Positions 1 through 10,500 of a stretch of 64,000 nucleotides of DNA are shown one piece after another; position 1 is the first letter of the stretch; every line of letters starts with the position of its first letter. The DNA is taken from positions 17,201-81,200 of the forward strand of contig JAUIGL010000019.1 in assembly GCA_030430165.1 (NCBI GenBank), written 5' to 3'. The DNA is from a bacterium. Lineage in GTDB: Bacteria; Desulfobacterota; Binatia; HRBIN30; CADEER01. Made by a program: the position numbers and the translations under genes. The notes beneath the pieces were generated by a model. The model searched no databases and was not told the origin of the DNA. It saw only the letters and a list, made by a program, of their open reading frames with translations.

Positions 1-2
1 CC

Positions 3-743
3 GCCGGATGGTTCTCGATGTGCGCGGCGCGCTACTTCGATACCTTCGGAGCGAGCCGTGGCGATCTCGCCAAGATCGCGGTCAAGAACCATCACAACGG
101 CATGCTCGCGCCGAATTCGATGCTCAAGCGCGAAATCACCGTCGACGACGTGCTCAATGCACGAATGATCTCCTGGCCCTTTGGGTTGTACGACTGCGCG
201 GCGCAGTCCGACGGCGCGGCGGCGGCGATCGTGACGCGCGCCGACCTGGCGAAGAACTTTCGCGACGACTACGTCCTGGTGAAGGCCGTGTCGATCGCGA
301 TCAGCGAGAATCCGCAGACCGATCCCGATTTCGATTTCCTGCGCTGGAAGGCGACCGAGTACGCCGCGCAACAGGCGTATGAGCAGGCCGGGGTGAGCCG
401 TCCGTTCGACGAAATCGACGTGGCCCAGGTGCACGACTGTTTCTCGATGACCGAGCTGCTGACCTACGAGGACCTCGGGTTGATCGAGAAGGGCTCTGCG
501 CGCGAGCACATCGCCAGCGGAACCTTCGAGCTCGGCGGCGAGTTGCCGATCAATACCGACGGAGGCCTCAAGAGCTTCGGTCATCCGACCGGCGCCACCG
601 GGGTGCGGATGGTGTACGAGAACGTGTTGCAGCTGCGCGGGCAAGCGGGGCCGCGGCAAGTCAAAGGGGCCACCACGGCGCTCAGCCACAACCTCGGGGG
701 CGCGCCGCAGGCCTGCGGAATCACCATCCTCGGCACTCCGTGA
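3..743 (+). CDS. SCP2-type thiolase / acetyl-CoA acetyltransferase, 5' truncated by window edge
   Basis: C-terminal part of a thiolase-fold enzyme of the SCP-x/acetyl-CoA acetyltransferase type, which cleaves or forms the C-C bond of beta-ketoacyl-CoA. The reading frame is open to the first base, so the true start lies upstream of the window. Visible family signatures are VAQVHDCFSMTELLTYEDLG and a C-terminal GHPTGATGVR segment that carries the active-site His of SCP-type thiolases. The last residues (SHNLGGAPQACGITILG) are also typical of this subfamily. The stop overlaps the GTG start of the following MFS gene by 4 bp, so the two are probably co-transcribed. Substrate cannot be read from the sequence; fatty acid, sterol side-chain or aromatic degradation are all possible. 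Confidence 0.9.
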   Translation, partial: AGWFSMCAARYFDTFGASRGDLAKIAVKNHHNGMLAPNSMLKREITVDDVLNARMISWPFGLYDCAAQSDGAAAAIVTRADLAKNFRDDYVLVKAVSIAISENPQTDPDFDFLRWKATEYAAQQAYEQAGVSRPFDEIDVAQVHDCFSMTELLTYEDLGLIEKGSAREHIASGTFELGGELPINTDGGLKSFGHPTGATGVRMVYENVLQLRGQAGPRQVKGATTALSHNLGGAPQACGITILGTP

Positions 744-1969
744 GCGGTTTCGCGCGAACGGCGCGCGCGTCGACCGTCAAGCTGTTCCGGGCGTTCCGCT
801 ATCGCGACTACCGGCTGTTCTTCTACTCGTTCGTCGCCAACCAGGTCGGGTTCTGGCTCGCCAACCTGGCGATGCAGGGGGTGATGGTCGGGCTCACCGA
901 CAACGATCCGTCGTGGGTCGGGCGCCTCTTCTTCACCCTGTTCAGTCCCGCGTTGTTCTTTGCGCCGATCGCCGGCGTGGTCGCCGATCGTGTCGACCGC
1001 AAGCGGATGCTGATCCTGTGCTACTTGCTGGTTGCGGTGATCAGCTCGGTCATGTCGGTGATGGCGGCGACCGAAACCCTGGGCCGCTTCAGCTTGATGG
1101 GACTCGCCTTCGCCTGTGGGGTCGCCTTTTCGTTTTCCGGCCCGGCGTCGAACGCGATCGCCGCCAACATCATCGAGACCGAGGATCTGGCGAGCGCCAT
1201 TTCTCTCCAGTCGACCGCCAACAACTTGACCAGGGTGATCGGTCCGGCGGTGGCCGCGCCGCTGATCGCGGGCGGCCGTTACGCGACGTCGTTTGCGATC
1301 TTCGCGGTCGCCAGCGCCAGCGCGGCGCTGCTGGTCGGCTTCATCCGGGTTCCGGACTATCATCGAGATCCGGAGGTGGCCGGGATCTGGGAGCGGCTGC
1401 GCAGCGGATTGCAGCACGCGCGCGAACGCCCGCCGGCGGTGCTGGCTCTGACCACGGCGGCAGTGCTGTCGGTGTTCGGAGTCGCGCACACGGCGTTGCT
1501 GCCGAGTTTTGCCGAGCAGGCTCTGGGCGACGCGAGCGGCTATCCGTGGATCTTCGCCAGCACCGGGGTCGGAGCGATTCTCGGCGCGGTGATCACCGGA
1601 GTCGAGGGGCGGCCGAAGCTGCGCCGTTCGACGCTGCGGTTGTTTCTCTACGGAGCCGCCCTGATCGGCTTCGCCCAGACGACCAACCTGGCGGCGGCGC
1701 TGGTTGCCCAGGCGACGGTGGGCTTCTTCTATTTTTCCGTGATGACGAGCATCCAGACCCTGCTCCAGGAGATCGTCGACGACGGCAAACGGGGACGGGT
1801 GATGAGCCTATTTTTCGTCGCCTGGGGAGGTGTGTTTCCACTCGGCGCCCTGATGCTCGGCGAGCTCGCCAATCGGATCGGAGTCGCGCCGGCGATCACG
1901 ATCTCCGGCGGGATCTGCCTGCTCTTCGGCTTGCTGTTTACGGTTCGCCTGCGCTCTCGCGGGGGCTGA
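740..1969 (+). CDS. MFS transporter (MFS_3 / EntS-like family)
   Basis: Major facilitator superfamily transporter of 409 aa in the inner membrane. It has about 12 hydrophobic segments and a conserved N-terminal FRAFRYRDYRLFF region followed by the loop GVVADRVDRKRM between TM2 and TM3, the usual MFS signature A position. The overall pattern resembles the EntS/MFS_3 group, which mostly exports small molecules. The GTG start overlaps the thiolase stop (GTGA), indicating translational coupling with the upstream catabolic gene. Substrate unknown; it may export or import a compound handled by the thiolase and the downstream aldehyde dehydrogenase. Confidence 0.85.
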   Translation: MSGFARTARASTVKLFRAFRYRDYRLFFYSFVANQVGFWLANLAMQGVMVGLTDNDPSWVGRLFFTLFSPALFFAPIAGVVADRVDRKRMLILCYLLVAVISSVMSVMAATETLGRFSLMGLAFACGVAFSFSGPASNAIAANIIETEDLASAISLQSTANNLTRVIGPAVAAPLIAGGRYATSFAIFAVASASAALLVGFIRVPDYHRDPEVAGIWERLRSGLQHARERPPAVLALTTAAVLSVFGVAHTALLPSFAEQALGDASGYPWIFASTGVGAILGAVITGVEGRPKLRRSTLRLFLYGAALIGFAQTTNLAAALVAQATVGFFYFSVMTSIQTLLQEIVDDGKRGRVMSLFFVAWGGVFPLGALMLGELANRIGVAPAITISGGICLLFGLLFTVRLRSRGG

Positions 1970-2115
1970 GGCGGCGCCGGCAGTCGCGCACCCGAAGGCC
2001 GCGCTGGTCGCAGGTTCGCCACCTGTTTTCAACTCTGGCGTGCCCCGCAATGCCGTGGCAGAGTGCGCGTTTGGCTGGATCGTCGGACGACAACCGAAAC
2101 CACGAAGGCGAAGCG

Positions 2116-3585
2116 ATGTCCCTAGAAGGTGTGGAATCTCGACTGCTGATCGACGGCGAGCTGACCGAAGCGTCGGGCTCGCGGGTCTACGACAATATCA
2201 ACCCGGCGACCGAGGAGGTTGCCGGCGAGGCGGCGGACGCTTCACTCGAGGACGCGGACCGGGCGATTGCCGCAGCGCGACGCGCCTTCGACGAAACTGG
2301 GTGGTCCCGCGATCTCGATCTGCGCAAGAAATGCCTGCAGCAGCTGCACGAGGCGCTGGTCGCCAATCGTGAAGTCCTGCGGCCGCAGATCATCGCCGAG
2401 GTCGGTGCGCCGCTCGGTCTGACCTACGCGGTGCAACAGGACACCTGCATCGACGACATGCTGTGGGACATCGGCGTCGCCGTCGATTTCGCGTGGGAAC
2501 GCGATCTGCCCGAGAACGAGTTCTTTGGGATCAAGAGCCGTCGCGTGGTGGTGCACGAGCCGGTTGGCGTCGTCGCCGCGATCACGCCGTGGAACTTCCC
2601 GTTCATGCTCAACCTGGCGAAGATCGTCCCGGCGCTGATGGCGGGCAACACCGTCGTCCTCAAGGCGGCTCCCGACACGCCGTGGTCGGCGACCTTCATC
2701 GGCAAGTTGGTGGCCGAGAACACCGACCTCCCGGCGGGCGCGCTCAACATCCTCACGGCCTTCCATCCGGCCGAGGTCGGCGACGCTCTGACCGGCGACC
2801 CGCGTGTCGACATGGTGAGCTTCACCGGCTCGACCGCGGTCGGCAAGCACATCGCCAAGCGGGGCGCCGACAACGTCAAGAAGGTCTTTCTCGAGCTCGG
2901 CGGCAAGTCGGCGCACATCGTCCTCGACGATGCCGACTTCGCGGCGGCATTGCCGGGTGCGGCGATCGGTGTCTGCACCCACGCCGGGCAGGGCTGCGCG
3001 ATTCCGACGCGGTTGCTGCTGCCGCGCTCGCGCTACGACGAAGGTATCGAGCAGATGGCCGAGAACATGCGCGGGATGAAGTACGGCGACCCCACCAACG
3101 TCGAGAACCTGATGGGGCCGCTGATCAGCGCCAAGCAGCGCGATCGCGTTCTCGCCTACATCGAAAAAGGCAAGGCGGAGGGGGCGCGCCTGGTCGTCGG
3201 CGGAGGGCGGCCGGCTCATCTCGAGAAGGGGTTCTTCGTCGAGCCGACCCTGTTTGCCGACGTCGATCCCGATTCGACGATCGCTCAGGAAGAGATCTTC
3301 GGCCCGGTGTTGTCGGTGATTCCCTACGACGACGAGGACGATGCCGTGCGCATCGCCAACCACTCGCGCTACGGACTTTCCGGTGCGGTGAGCAGTGGCT
3401 CGCTCGACCGAGCCATGGCGGTGGCGCGGCGCATTCGCACCGGGACCCTCTCGGTCAATGGCGGGATGTGGTTCGCCGCGGACACGCCGTTCGGCGGATA
3501 CAAGGAAAGCGGCACCGGTCGCGAGCACGGCCTCGAGGGGTTCGTCGAGTATCTCGAAACCAAGACCATCGCCTATCCGGCGTAG
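2116..3585 (+). CDS. NAD(P)-dependent aldehyde dehydrogenase
   Basis: Aldehyde dehydrogenase superfamily enzyme of 489 aa, oxidising an aldehyde to the carboxylate with NAD(P)+. The frame is open upstream, but the ATG at 2116 (MSLEGVESRLLIDGEL) gives the family's normal length and a standard N-terminus. The catalytic Glu lies at residue 260 (LELGGKS) and the nucleophile Cys at 294 (GQGC), 34 residues apart as in canonical ALDHs. The cofactor-binding segments TPWNFPF and FTGSTAVGK are present. It lies 146 bp after the MFS gene and just upstream of a second MFS gene. Members with this profile act on varied aliphatic or aromatic aldehydes; the exact substrate is not inferable. Confidence 0.92.
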   Translation: MSLEGVESRLLIDGELTEASGSRVYDNINPATEEVAGEAADASLEDADRAIAAARRAFDETGWSRDLDLRKKCLQQLHEALVANREVLRPQIIAEVGAPLGLTYAVQQDTCIDDMLWDIGVAVDFAWERDLPENEFFGIKSRRVVVHEPVGVVAAITPWNFPFMLNLAKIVPALMAGNTVVLKAAPDTPWSATFIGKLVAENTDLPAGALNILTAFHPAEVGDALTGDPRVDMVSFTGSTAVGKHIAKRGADNVKKVFLELGGKSAHIVLDDADFAAALPGAAIGVCTHAGQGCAIPTRLLLPRSRYDEGIEQMAENMRGMKYGDPTNVENLMGPLISAKQRDRVLAYIEKGKAEGARLVVGGGRPAHLEKGFFVEPTLFADVDPDSTIAQEEIFGPVLSVIPYDDEDDAVRIANHSRYGLSGAVSSGSLDRAMAVARRIRTGTLSVNGGMWFAADTPFGGYKESGTGREHGLEGFVEYLETKTIAYPA

Positions 3586-3708
3586 CGTTTGGCGGTCGAA
3601 GCACCGGGGCCGGCGAGCGGTTCCGCGCTCGATCGCCCGAAGGTCGCGGCGCCGCGCGGCCGTAGCGGAGCTTCGGCGGATCGGCTGCGAGACCGGTGGA
3701 GGTCAGGT

Positions 3709-4914
3709 TTGTCGAGCGGCGAAACAGAGTACTACGAGACTTGGCGGGTCCGGGTTCTCGGTCTGTTGGCGCTATTGACGCTGATTCCGGTCACCCTGCC
3801 GGTGCCGATTCTGCGCGCCCTGGTGCACGAGCGCTTTGGGGTCTCGGAGACGATGACCTCGCTGTTCATGTCGATCAACATGATCGGCGCCTTCTTTGCC
3901 GCGCCGCTGGCGGGGATGCTGGTCGACCGTTTCGGCAAGCGGCGGCAGCTGATCGTCGCGGCTCTCCTGGTCGACGGTTTCTGCTTCATCGCTCTGCCGT
4001 TGGCCGGCGACTTTGCGCTGTTCATGTCGATCCGGCTGCTCGAGGGGTGCGCCCATATCTTCGCGTTGTCGTTGCTGCTGTCGCTGGCAGCGACCAGCCA
4101 GCCGCAGCCCAGGCGCGGCCGGGCGATGGGAATCGTCGGCGCCGGTCTGCTGCTGGGGGTGGCGCTGGGGGCGCCGCTCGGCGGGGTTCTCGGTCGTGAC
4201 AGCATCATCCTCCCGCTGCACCTCGGCGCCGGGTTGCTGTTCGCCGCCGCCGCGCTGGCGGCGGCAACTCTGCGCGAGACCGGGCTCGACCGCGAGCGGC
4301 CGGGGTTGGCGCAGATCGTCGATACGGTTTTGCGCCACCGGGCAGTTGCCCTGCCACTGGCCTTTGCCTTTGCCGACCGCTTTACGGTGGGCTTCTACAC
4401 GACCACGCTGTCGCTCTACTTGAGCCGGGTGCACGAGGCGACCCCCGGGACCGTCGGCTTCCTGATTGCCTCGTTCATGTTGCCGTTTGCCGTGTTTTCC
4501 TACCCCTTCGGCCGCCTCGCGGAGCGCCGGTCGCCGATCGTCCTCCTTTGCGTCGGCAGCGTTCTGTACGGCTTGGGGACCGCCGCGGTCGGCTATGCCT
4601 CGCTTGCACAGCTGCAGATTCTGATGCCGGCAATCGGATTGGCGGCGGCGGTGATGTTCGTGCCGTCGATGGTCATGACGACCGACCTGGTTCCCGACTC
4701 GGTGCGATCGACCGCACTCGGCGCGTTCAACGGCGCAGGCTCGCTCGGTTTCATCTTCGGGCCACTGGCCGGGGGCCTGGTCAGCGAGCGAGTGGCCGCC
4801 TCGAGCGGCTGGCTGGCGGGGTACCGCGCCGCCTTCGTCGCCGCCGGCGGCGCCGAGATCGCATGCGTCCTGGTGGCGATCGCGGTCGTGTCGCGCTGGT
4901 CGGAGTCGCGCTAG
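3709..4914 (+). CDS. MFS transporter
   Basis: Second major facilitator superfamily transporter, about 401 aa with roughly 12 membrane segments. The loop GMLVDRFGKRRQ between TM2 and TM3 is the MFS signature. The frame is open back to 3589, but a TTG at 3709 preceded by GGAGG (3698-3702) starts the protein just before the first charged segment and TM1, so I prefer it over the TTG at 3589. Pfam-type MFS_1 character; drug/metabolite efflux is the most common role. Its 3' end overlaps the convergent EamA gene by 4 bp. Confidence 0.82.
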   Translation: MSSGETEYYETWRVRVLGLLALLTLIPVTLPVPILRALVHERFGVSETMTSLFMSINMIGAFFAAPLAGMLVDRFGKRRQLIVAALLVDGFCFIALPLAGDFALFMSIRLLEGCAHIFALSLLLSLAATSQPQPRRGRAMGIVGAGLLLGVALGAPLGGVLGRDSIILPLHLGAGLLFAAAALAAATLRETGLDRERPGLAQIVDTVLRHRAVALPLAFAFADRFTVGFYTTTLSLYLSRVHEATPGTVGFLIASFMLPFAVFSYPFGRLAERRSPIVLLCVGSVLYGLGTAAVGYASLAQLQILMPAIGLAAAVMFVPSMVMTTDLVPDSVRSTALGAFNGAGSLGFIFGPLAGGLVSERVAASSGWLAGYRAAFVAAGGAEIACVLVAIAVVSRWSESR

Positions 4915-5783
4915 CCCGGCGCGGCGACCCGGCGCAGGATGGTGGTGACCGCGGTCAACGTGACCGCACCGCCGACGATCTGCGCGGTCGTAATCGGCTC
5001 CTGCAGGAACGCGTTGGCGGCGAATGCCGAGATCACCGGCACGGCGAGGATGGTGGTCGAGATGGTGAAGGCGGACAGATACGGGTGCGCCCAGTTCATC
5101 AGCATGTGGCCAACCGTCCCGGGTAAAAGGGCGATCGTGAACAAGATTGCCGCATCGCGGGGAGATGGCAGGGGCGGGAGCTGCCCGGTCAAGGGCAGCG
5201 TGAGGCTGAGCACGATCGCAGCGACGGTGGTCATCCCGGTGATGTACTCGGCCGTGCCGAGGTCGTTGCGGATTCGCTTCGAGGCCAGGAAATAGGCGGT
5301 GAACGCGAGCAGATTGATGATCGCCAGGACGTCGCCGTAGGGCTCGACGCCGGGCAGGCCGCTGCTCGAGGTGATCACCACGGCGACTCCGACCAGGGCG
5401 ATTCCGAGCTGCGGCAGGGCGTCCCACGGGGTCGGTTCGTCGAACCAGCGGCTGGCGAGAAAGGCGACCAGCGCCGGTTGCAAGGACGCGATCAGGTTGA
5501 CGTTGGCGACCAGCGTGTTGTCGAGCGACGCGAAGAAGAAAATCTGGTGCAGACCGAAGAAGCCGCCGCCAATTGCGCACAGGCGCAGGTAGTCGCGGTC
5601 GAAGCGCAGGCGACCGCGCGCGAGGGCGATACTCCACAGGATGCCGACGCCGAACCACAACCGGTAGAACGCTGCGATGAGAGGCGGTGCCTCGGTGCTC
5701 TTGACGAGGATCCCGGAGAAGCTCCACAGGGTGACGCAGGTCCACACGGCGAGCAGGGGGAGCAGGGGCGAGCGGTGCTGCAT
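4911..5783 (-). CDS. EamA/DMT-family transporter
   Basis: Drug/metabolite transporter of the EamA family with ten predicted membrane segments arranged as two repeats of five, probably an exporter of amino acids or metabolites. The internal features are FSGILVKSTEAPPLIAAFYR in the first repeat and HMLMNWAHPYLSAFTIS plus FLQEPITTAQIVGGA in the second, typical of RhaT/EamA proteins. I placed the start at the ATG at 5783 (MQHRSPLLPLLAV), immediately before TM1; an in-frame start at 5831 would add 16 residues that look like leader noise. The gene converges on the MFS gene with a 4-bp overlap. Confidence 0.85.
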   Translation of the reverse strand: MQHRSPLLPLLAVWTCVTLWSFSGILVKSTEAPPLIAAFYRLWFGVGILWSIALARGRLRFDRDYLRLCAIGGGFFGLHQIFFFASLDNTLVANVNLIASLQPALVAFLASRWFDEPTPWDALPQLGIALVGVAVVITSSSGLPGVEPYGDVLAIINLLAFTAYFLASKRIRNDLGTAEYITGMTTVAAIVLSLTLPLTGQLPPLPSPRDAAILFTIALLPGTVGHMLMNWAHPYLSAFTISTTILAVPVISAFAANAFLQEPITTAQIVGGAVTLTAVTTILRRVAAPG

Positions 5784-5907
5784 GCGCCGACAGCTGTCAC
5801 GCCGCGCCGTCGCCGACAAGTCCCATCCCACGGGCGGAGAAACGGAGTGGTCGGAGCGCCGGACCCCGCGGGTTGGGCGGAGCGCTGCAGTTCACTATGG
5901 TCGTCCG

Positions 5908-6804
5908 ATGCGTTTTTCGGTGGAGCTGCCGACGCAGCGGGTCGACCAAGGCGACGAGTTCGTCAGCGGGGAGGCTGTGGCGGAGGTGGCGCGGGCCGCC
6001 GAGGCGGCCGGTTTTTCCGCCTGCTTCGTTACCGACCACCCGTTCCCGGGCGATTCCTGGCTGGCGGCGGGGGGGCACCATACCCTCGACCCCTTCGTCG
6101 CTCTCGCCGTCGCCGGAGCGGCGACCACACGGCTGCGCCTGCAGACCCACGTCCTGGTCCTGCCGTATCGAAACCCCTCTCTCGTGGCCAAGTCGGCAGC
6201 GAGTCTCGATGTCCTGTCGGGAGGAAGGCTGATCCTCGGCGTCGCGGCCGGGTATCTGGAGTCGGAGTTCGCCGCTCTCGGCGCCGACTTCGACGCTCGC
6301 AACCAAGCCTGCGACCTCGCGCTGGAGAAGATCTTCGACGTCTGGTCGGGCGACTCGATCCCGGGCTCGCGCGGGCACGGCAACACCATGCTGCCGGTTC
6401 CGCGGCAGCGGCCGCGCCCACCCGTTTGGGTCGGCGGCAACAGCAAGCGAGCCATCCGTCGCGCGGTCGAGCTGGCCGACGGTTGGGTACCGTTTCCCAA
6501 TCCGCCGGCGGTTGCGAAGTTCTCCCGAACCGCCGTCCTGGAGAGCCTCGACGACCTGGCGAGTCGGCTCACCTACGCCCGAGAGCACGCCCGCAAGGTT
6601 GGGCGGGTTGCGCCGGTCGAGGTGTGCTATGCCGTGCGGCCGCGGCGCGAGGCGTCGGCCGGAGAAGTCGCCGACGAAGTGCGGCGGCTGGCCGACCTCG
6701 GTGTCGGCTGGTTGACGGTCGGTGTTCGCGGGCGCACTCGTTCCGAATATTGCGAATCGCTGGCGCGTTTCGGTAGCGAGGTCATTGCCGATTTCGAGAA
6801 ATGA
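5908..6804 (+). CDS. LLM-class (luciferase-like) F420/flavin-dependent oxidoreductase
   Basis: Luciferase-like TIM-barrel oxidoreductase, 298 aa, of the group usually annotated as F420-dependent LLM enzymes. Family marks are the N-terminal MRFSVELPTQ strand, FVTDHPFPGD, LRLQTHVLVLPYRNP, and the cofactor-loop region GGRLILGVAAGYLESEFAALG. PPVWVGGNSKRAIRRAVELA is the typical C-terminal half. The ATG at 5908 starts directly on the first beta strand. The gene stands alone, divergent from the EamA gene, with only 124 bp between starts. Whether it uses F420 or FMN cannot be told; no F420 biosynthesis genes are in the window. Confidence 0.88.
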   Translation: MRFSVELPTQRVDQGDEFVSGEAVAEVARAAEAAGFSACFVTDHPFPGDSWLAAGGHHTLDPFVALAVAGAATTRLRLQTHVLVLPYRNPSLVAKSAASLDVLSGGRLILGVAAGYLESEFAALGADFDARNQACDLALEKIFDVWSGDSIPGSRGHGNTMLPVPRQRPRPPVWVGGNSKRAIRRAVELADGWVPFPNPPAVAKFSRTAVLESLDDLASRLTYAREHARKVGRVAPVEVCYAVRPRREASAGEVADEVRRLADLGVGWLTVGVRGRTRSEYCESLARFGSEVIADFEK

Positions 6805-6893
6805 GCTGCCAGCCGGGGAATGCTTTGGGGTCCGAGTGGGCTAAGTATTTTCCACAAGATTGCACGGAGTTTTTTCTGGCGTAACATCTGACA

Positions 6894-7544
6894 ATGAGTG
6901 TAAGTCTCGGGGCAGGCTCCTGGGCGGGGGAGGCGATGCAAACCACGATATCGGTAATCGACGACGATCGTTCCGTCACGGACTCGCTCAGGGTTCTGAT
7001 CGAGTCGGTGGGCCATGAGGTCGAGACCTTCAACTCGGCCGAGGATTTCCTCGAGAGCTACGATCCCAACCGACCCGGCTGCATCGTGCTCGACGAACGC
7101 ATGCCGGGAATGGCCGGGCACGTTCTGCAGCAGGAGTTGGTGCGGCGCGGTTCGGTGACTCCGGTCATTCTGATCACTGCCCATGCCGAGGTACAGATGG
7201 CCGTCGATGCGATGCGGCTCGGCGCGATCACGCTGATTCAGAAACCGTTCCGCGACCAGGCGCTGCTCGATGCGATCGACGAAGCCCTCAAGAAGGATGC
7301 CGCGATCCGGGTCAAGCACGACGGCCGCCAAGCTCTGGAGGACCGCTTGGAGCGACTGACCGATCGCCAAGCCGAGGTGATGGAGCTGGTGATTCGGGGA
7401 CTGCCCAACAAGGCGATCGCGCGCGAGTTGGAGATCAGCGAGCGAACCGTGGAGCTCCACCGCTCACGCGTGCTGAAGACGATGGAAGTCGGCTCCGCCG
7501 CCGAGTTGGCCTACGCCGTCGGGCGCTTGCGCCGCGACAACTGA
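6894..7544 (+). CDS. FixJ-type response regulator (REC + LuxR HTH)
   Basis: Two-domain DNA-binding response regulator, 216 aa. The receiver has the acidic cluster VIDDD (residues 21-25), the phosphoacceptor Asp67 in CIVLDERMPG, the conserved Thr in LITAH and the Lys in IQKPF, so it should be phosphorylatable. The C-terminal half is a LuxR/FixJ helix-turn-helix (LTDRQAEVMELVIRG, then NKAIARELEISERTVELHRS). A second possible start at 6936 (MQTTISVIDDD) lies close behind a GGGGAGG stretch and would remove 14 residues. It converges with the large histidine kinase at 7567, its likely partner by position and by the FixLJ-like class of both proteins. Confidence 0.92.
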   Translation: MSVSLGAGSWAGEAMQTTISVIDDDRSVTDSLRVLIESVGHEVETFNSAEDFLESYDPNRPGCIVLDERMPGMAGHVLQQELVRRGSVTPVILITAHAEVQMAVDAMRLGAITLIQKPFRDQALLDAIDEALKKDAAIRVKHDGRQALEDRLERLTDRQAEVMELVIRGLPNKAIARELEISERTVELHRSRVLKTMEVGSAAELAYAVGRLRRDN

Positions 7545-7566
7545 TCGCGCGGCGCGGGCTGCCGCT

Positions 7567-10500
7567 TCACTTGTGGCGTTTTCGCGCGATCGGCAGGGTG
7601 ACGCGGAACGTCGCGCCGGAGCCGATGTCCGGCAACGCCTCGAGGGTCCCGCCGTTCGAGTCCACGAGGTGGCGGCTGATCGACAGGCCGAGCCCCATTC
7701 CGCCCTTCTTGGTCGTGTGGAACTGATCAAAGAGCCGGCCGCGCTCGGCTTGCGGGACACCGGGGCCGTTGTCGGCGACGTCGATCTGGACGAAGCCCCG
7801 TTTGCGGGTGCTGCGAATCGTGACCTCGCGGCGGACGACGTCCGACTCGACCAGACTGTCGATCGCATTCTGTACCAGGTTGATGATCACCTGCTCGATC
7901 TCGGTCGGTTCGACCTCGACTTCGGGCAAATCCTTGCCGTGCTGGATATGGATCAGGACGTTGTGGTCGCGCGCCGTCCCGGCGAGCAAGCTCGAAGCGT
8001 GGTCGAGGATCGCTTCGACCGACGCCGACCCGCGTTTGTGGGCGCCTCCCTTCACGTGCGAGCGGAGGTTGTGGATGATGTCTCCGGCGCGGATCGCCTC
8101 GTTGGCGACGCGCTCGAGGATCTCGGAGAAGGCCTCGCGGTCGATTTCCGGTGCGTCGAGCCAGCGCGCGCAGGCCCTGCTGTAGTTGGCGATGGCGGTG
8201 AGCGGCTGGTTGAGCTCGTGGGCGATGCCGGTGGCGAGCTGGCCCAGCGAGCCGAGGCGGAAGGATTTGGCGAGTGCTTCGCGCTGGCGGACGCCTTCGT
8301 CCTCGAGCTTCTGGCGGGCGAGCGCGTTGGCGACGATCCCGGCGGCGACCGAGAGGATCTGATCGGTGCCGGCGATCGGCACGTGGTGCGGTTCGCTGTA
8401 GCCGATGCTGGCGTAGCCGAACACCCGTCCGTTGTCGGCGATCGGGCAGTTCAACAAGGTCCGGATGCCGATTGCTTCGAGAACGACCGCCGCGTCACGG
8501 TCCGTTTCCGGGAACCGGTCCGTGTGCATGATCCAGGGGCCTGTGGAATGGATCAACTGGTCGTAGAAGCCCGGCGCCGAGTCGAACGGAAAATTCTCGA
8601 CCGGTGCCGGTTCGCCGCGGTCGACCCACTCGCAGTAGGTCGAGGCGGTCATCGTTACTTGGTCGAGCAGGATGATCGCGGCGCGCTCGCAGCCGGCGAA
8701 TCCCGCGAAGGACTCGACGATCTCCTCGATCCCGGTGCGGATCTCGGACAAGGGCCGTTTGATGAAGTCGACTGCTATTCTCGACAGGGTGTCTTCTAGT
8801 CGGTTGTGGCGTTCGTGCTCTTGTTCGGCTCGTTGCCGCGCCACCATGTTGGTGAGCGCGTCGGCGGCGACGCTGAGCGAGCGCAGCTCGGCTTCTTTCC
8901 AGCTCACGCGAGGCGGGCGCGCTCCCGCCCCGAACCATCCGATGCGTTTGCCGTCGGCCACCAAAGCGAAGCTGGCAACGGTGCTTACCTCACCCCTGCG
9001 GATTGCCTGCGTGGCGTCCGGTCGCAGGGCGGCGAGCCGTGTCGGGTCGAGGATCAGGTAGGGTTCGTCGGATCGAATCCAGTCCCCGAACAGAGAGCCC
9101 GGCGTCGTGTCGGTCGTGTAATAGTCGGGAACGATCGGCGCGCTGCCCTTCTCCCACCACCCCCGCAGCAGCTTGGCGGTTTTCTGGTCTTCGGCGAGCA
9201 GGGCGATGCCGCATCGGTTGCAGCCGACGAAACGAGCAATGGTCTCCAGCGCGTTTCCGATTCCGGCGTCGATCTCGTCCGCCGGGAGGTTCATGAAATT
9301 GGAGACCAGGGAGGTGAGGAGACGCTCGAAATTGATTCGCCTCTTGAGCTCGTGTTCCGATTGTCGCCGGTTGACCGCGGCAGCGATTTGCTCCGCGAAG
9401 ACGCGCAACATGGCGAGCTCGTGCGACGACCAGGTGCGATCGTGGTCGAGCGTCTCCAGCGTCATCGTCCCGGCCACCTGGTCGGCGCCGGCGAGCGGGA
9501 TCATGACGCAGGACCGGGTTCCGTGGTCGCGCAGAAAACGGCGCTCTTCGACGGCGCGTTCGGGCAACTGATCGACGGTCGGGACCACCACCGTGCGTCC
9601 GTCGAGGATCTCGGCGGCAAAGTAGGGAAGGGCGCTCATCGGCAGGTCGCGCAGGCCGTCGTCGACCGCGCTCGGCTTGTCGGCGAGGTACATGGCGACC
9701 TGCTCCGCGTTCTCACTCTCGCGGTCGAAGACATAGACGTAGGCTCGATCGGCGACACTGAAGTGCCCGACTCGGCCGAGCGCGTAGTGGATTGCGCTGT
9801 CCATCTCGCCGAGCGGGGTCGCGACCAGCCGGTCGGAGACGTCGGCGAGCAGTTTGTCGAACTCGGAGAAGCGGGTGCGCGCGTCGAGCAGCCGCATCCG
9901 CTCGGTGACGTCCTCGGTGAGACCGGCCAGCCGCAGCTCTCCGGAGCCGCGGGTCTCGTCGGGAAAGATCTTGGTGCGCATCCACCGGGTCGAACCGTCG
10001 CCGTGTCGGAAGCGGTAGATCAGCTCACGATCGGTCAGCTCGTTCTTGAACAGGTTCAGGAACGATTCGCGGTCCTCCGGTACTATCTGTTCGAGGACCA
10101 GGGTCGGATTGGTGTACAGCTCTTCTTGCGGAAACCCGGTGAGCTTCGCGGCCGCGTCGTTCGAGTAGAGGACGCGCGGCGGATCCGACGCCCAGACGAA
10201 GAAATGATGGTCGATGGTTCGCGACAACTGGTTGAGGAATAGGGATGTCTGCTCGAGCGCGTTTTCGGTGACGCTGCGCTCGCGCAGGCTGGCGATCAGG
10301 CGGCCGGCGGCGCGCAGCAGAGAAACGTGCTCGTCTTGCCAGTCGGTGGGCTGGTCGGAGGTGATGCCGATGGCGACGATTCTCTGCGCCGTCGACTCGG
10401 TCGGGTACCAGGCGAGGGAGCGGATTCCGACCGCGGCGACGGCGGCGGCAAAGCCTTCGGGAATGCGCGGGTCCTTGGTGACGTCTCCGATCAGTGTCGG

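Noticed and set aside
581..1489. Long open frame on the minus strand opposite the thiolase and MFS genes
   Set aside because: Arg/Gln/Asp-rich composition typical of antisense frames in high-GC DNA; the plus strand has clear family motifs across it.
2242..3528. Long minus-strand frame opposite the aldehyde dehydrogenase
   Set aside because: No domain features; it mirrors a gene with catalytic residues in place.
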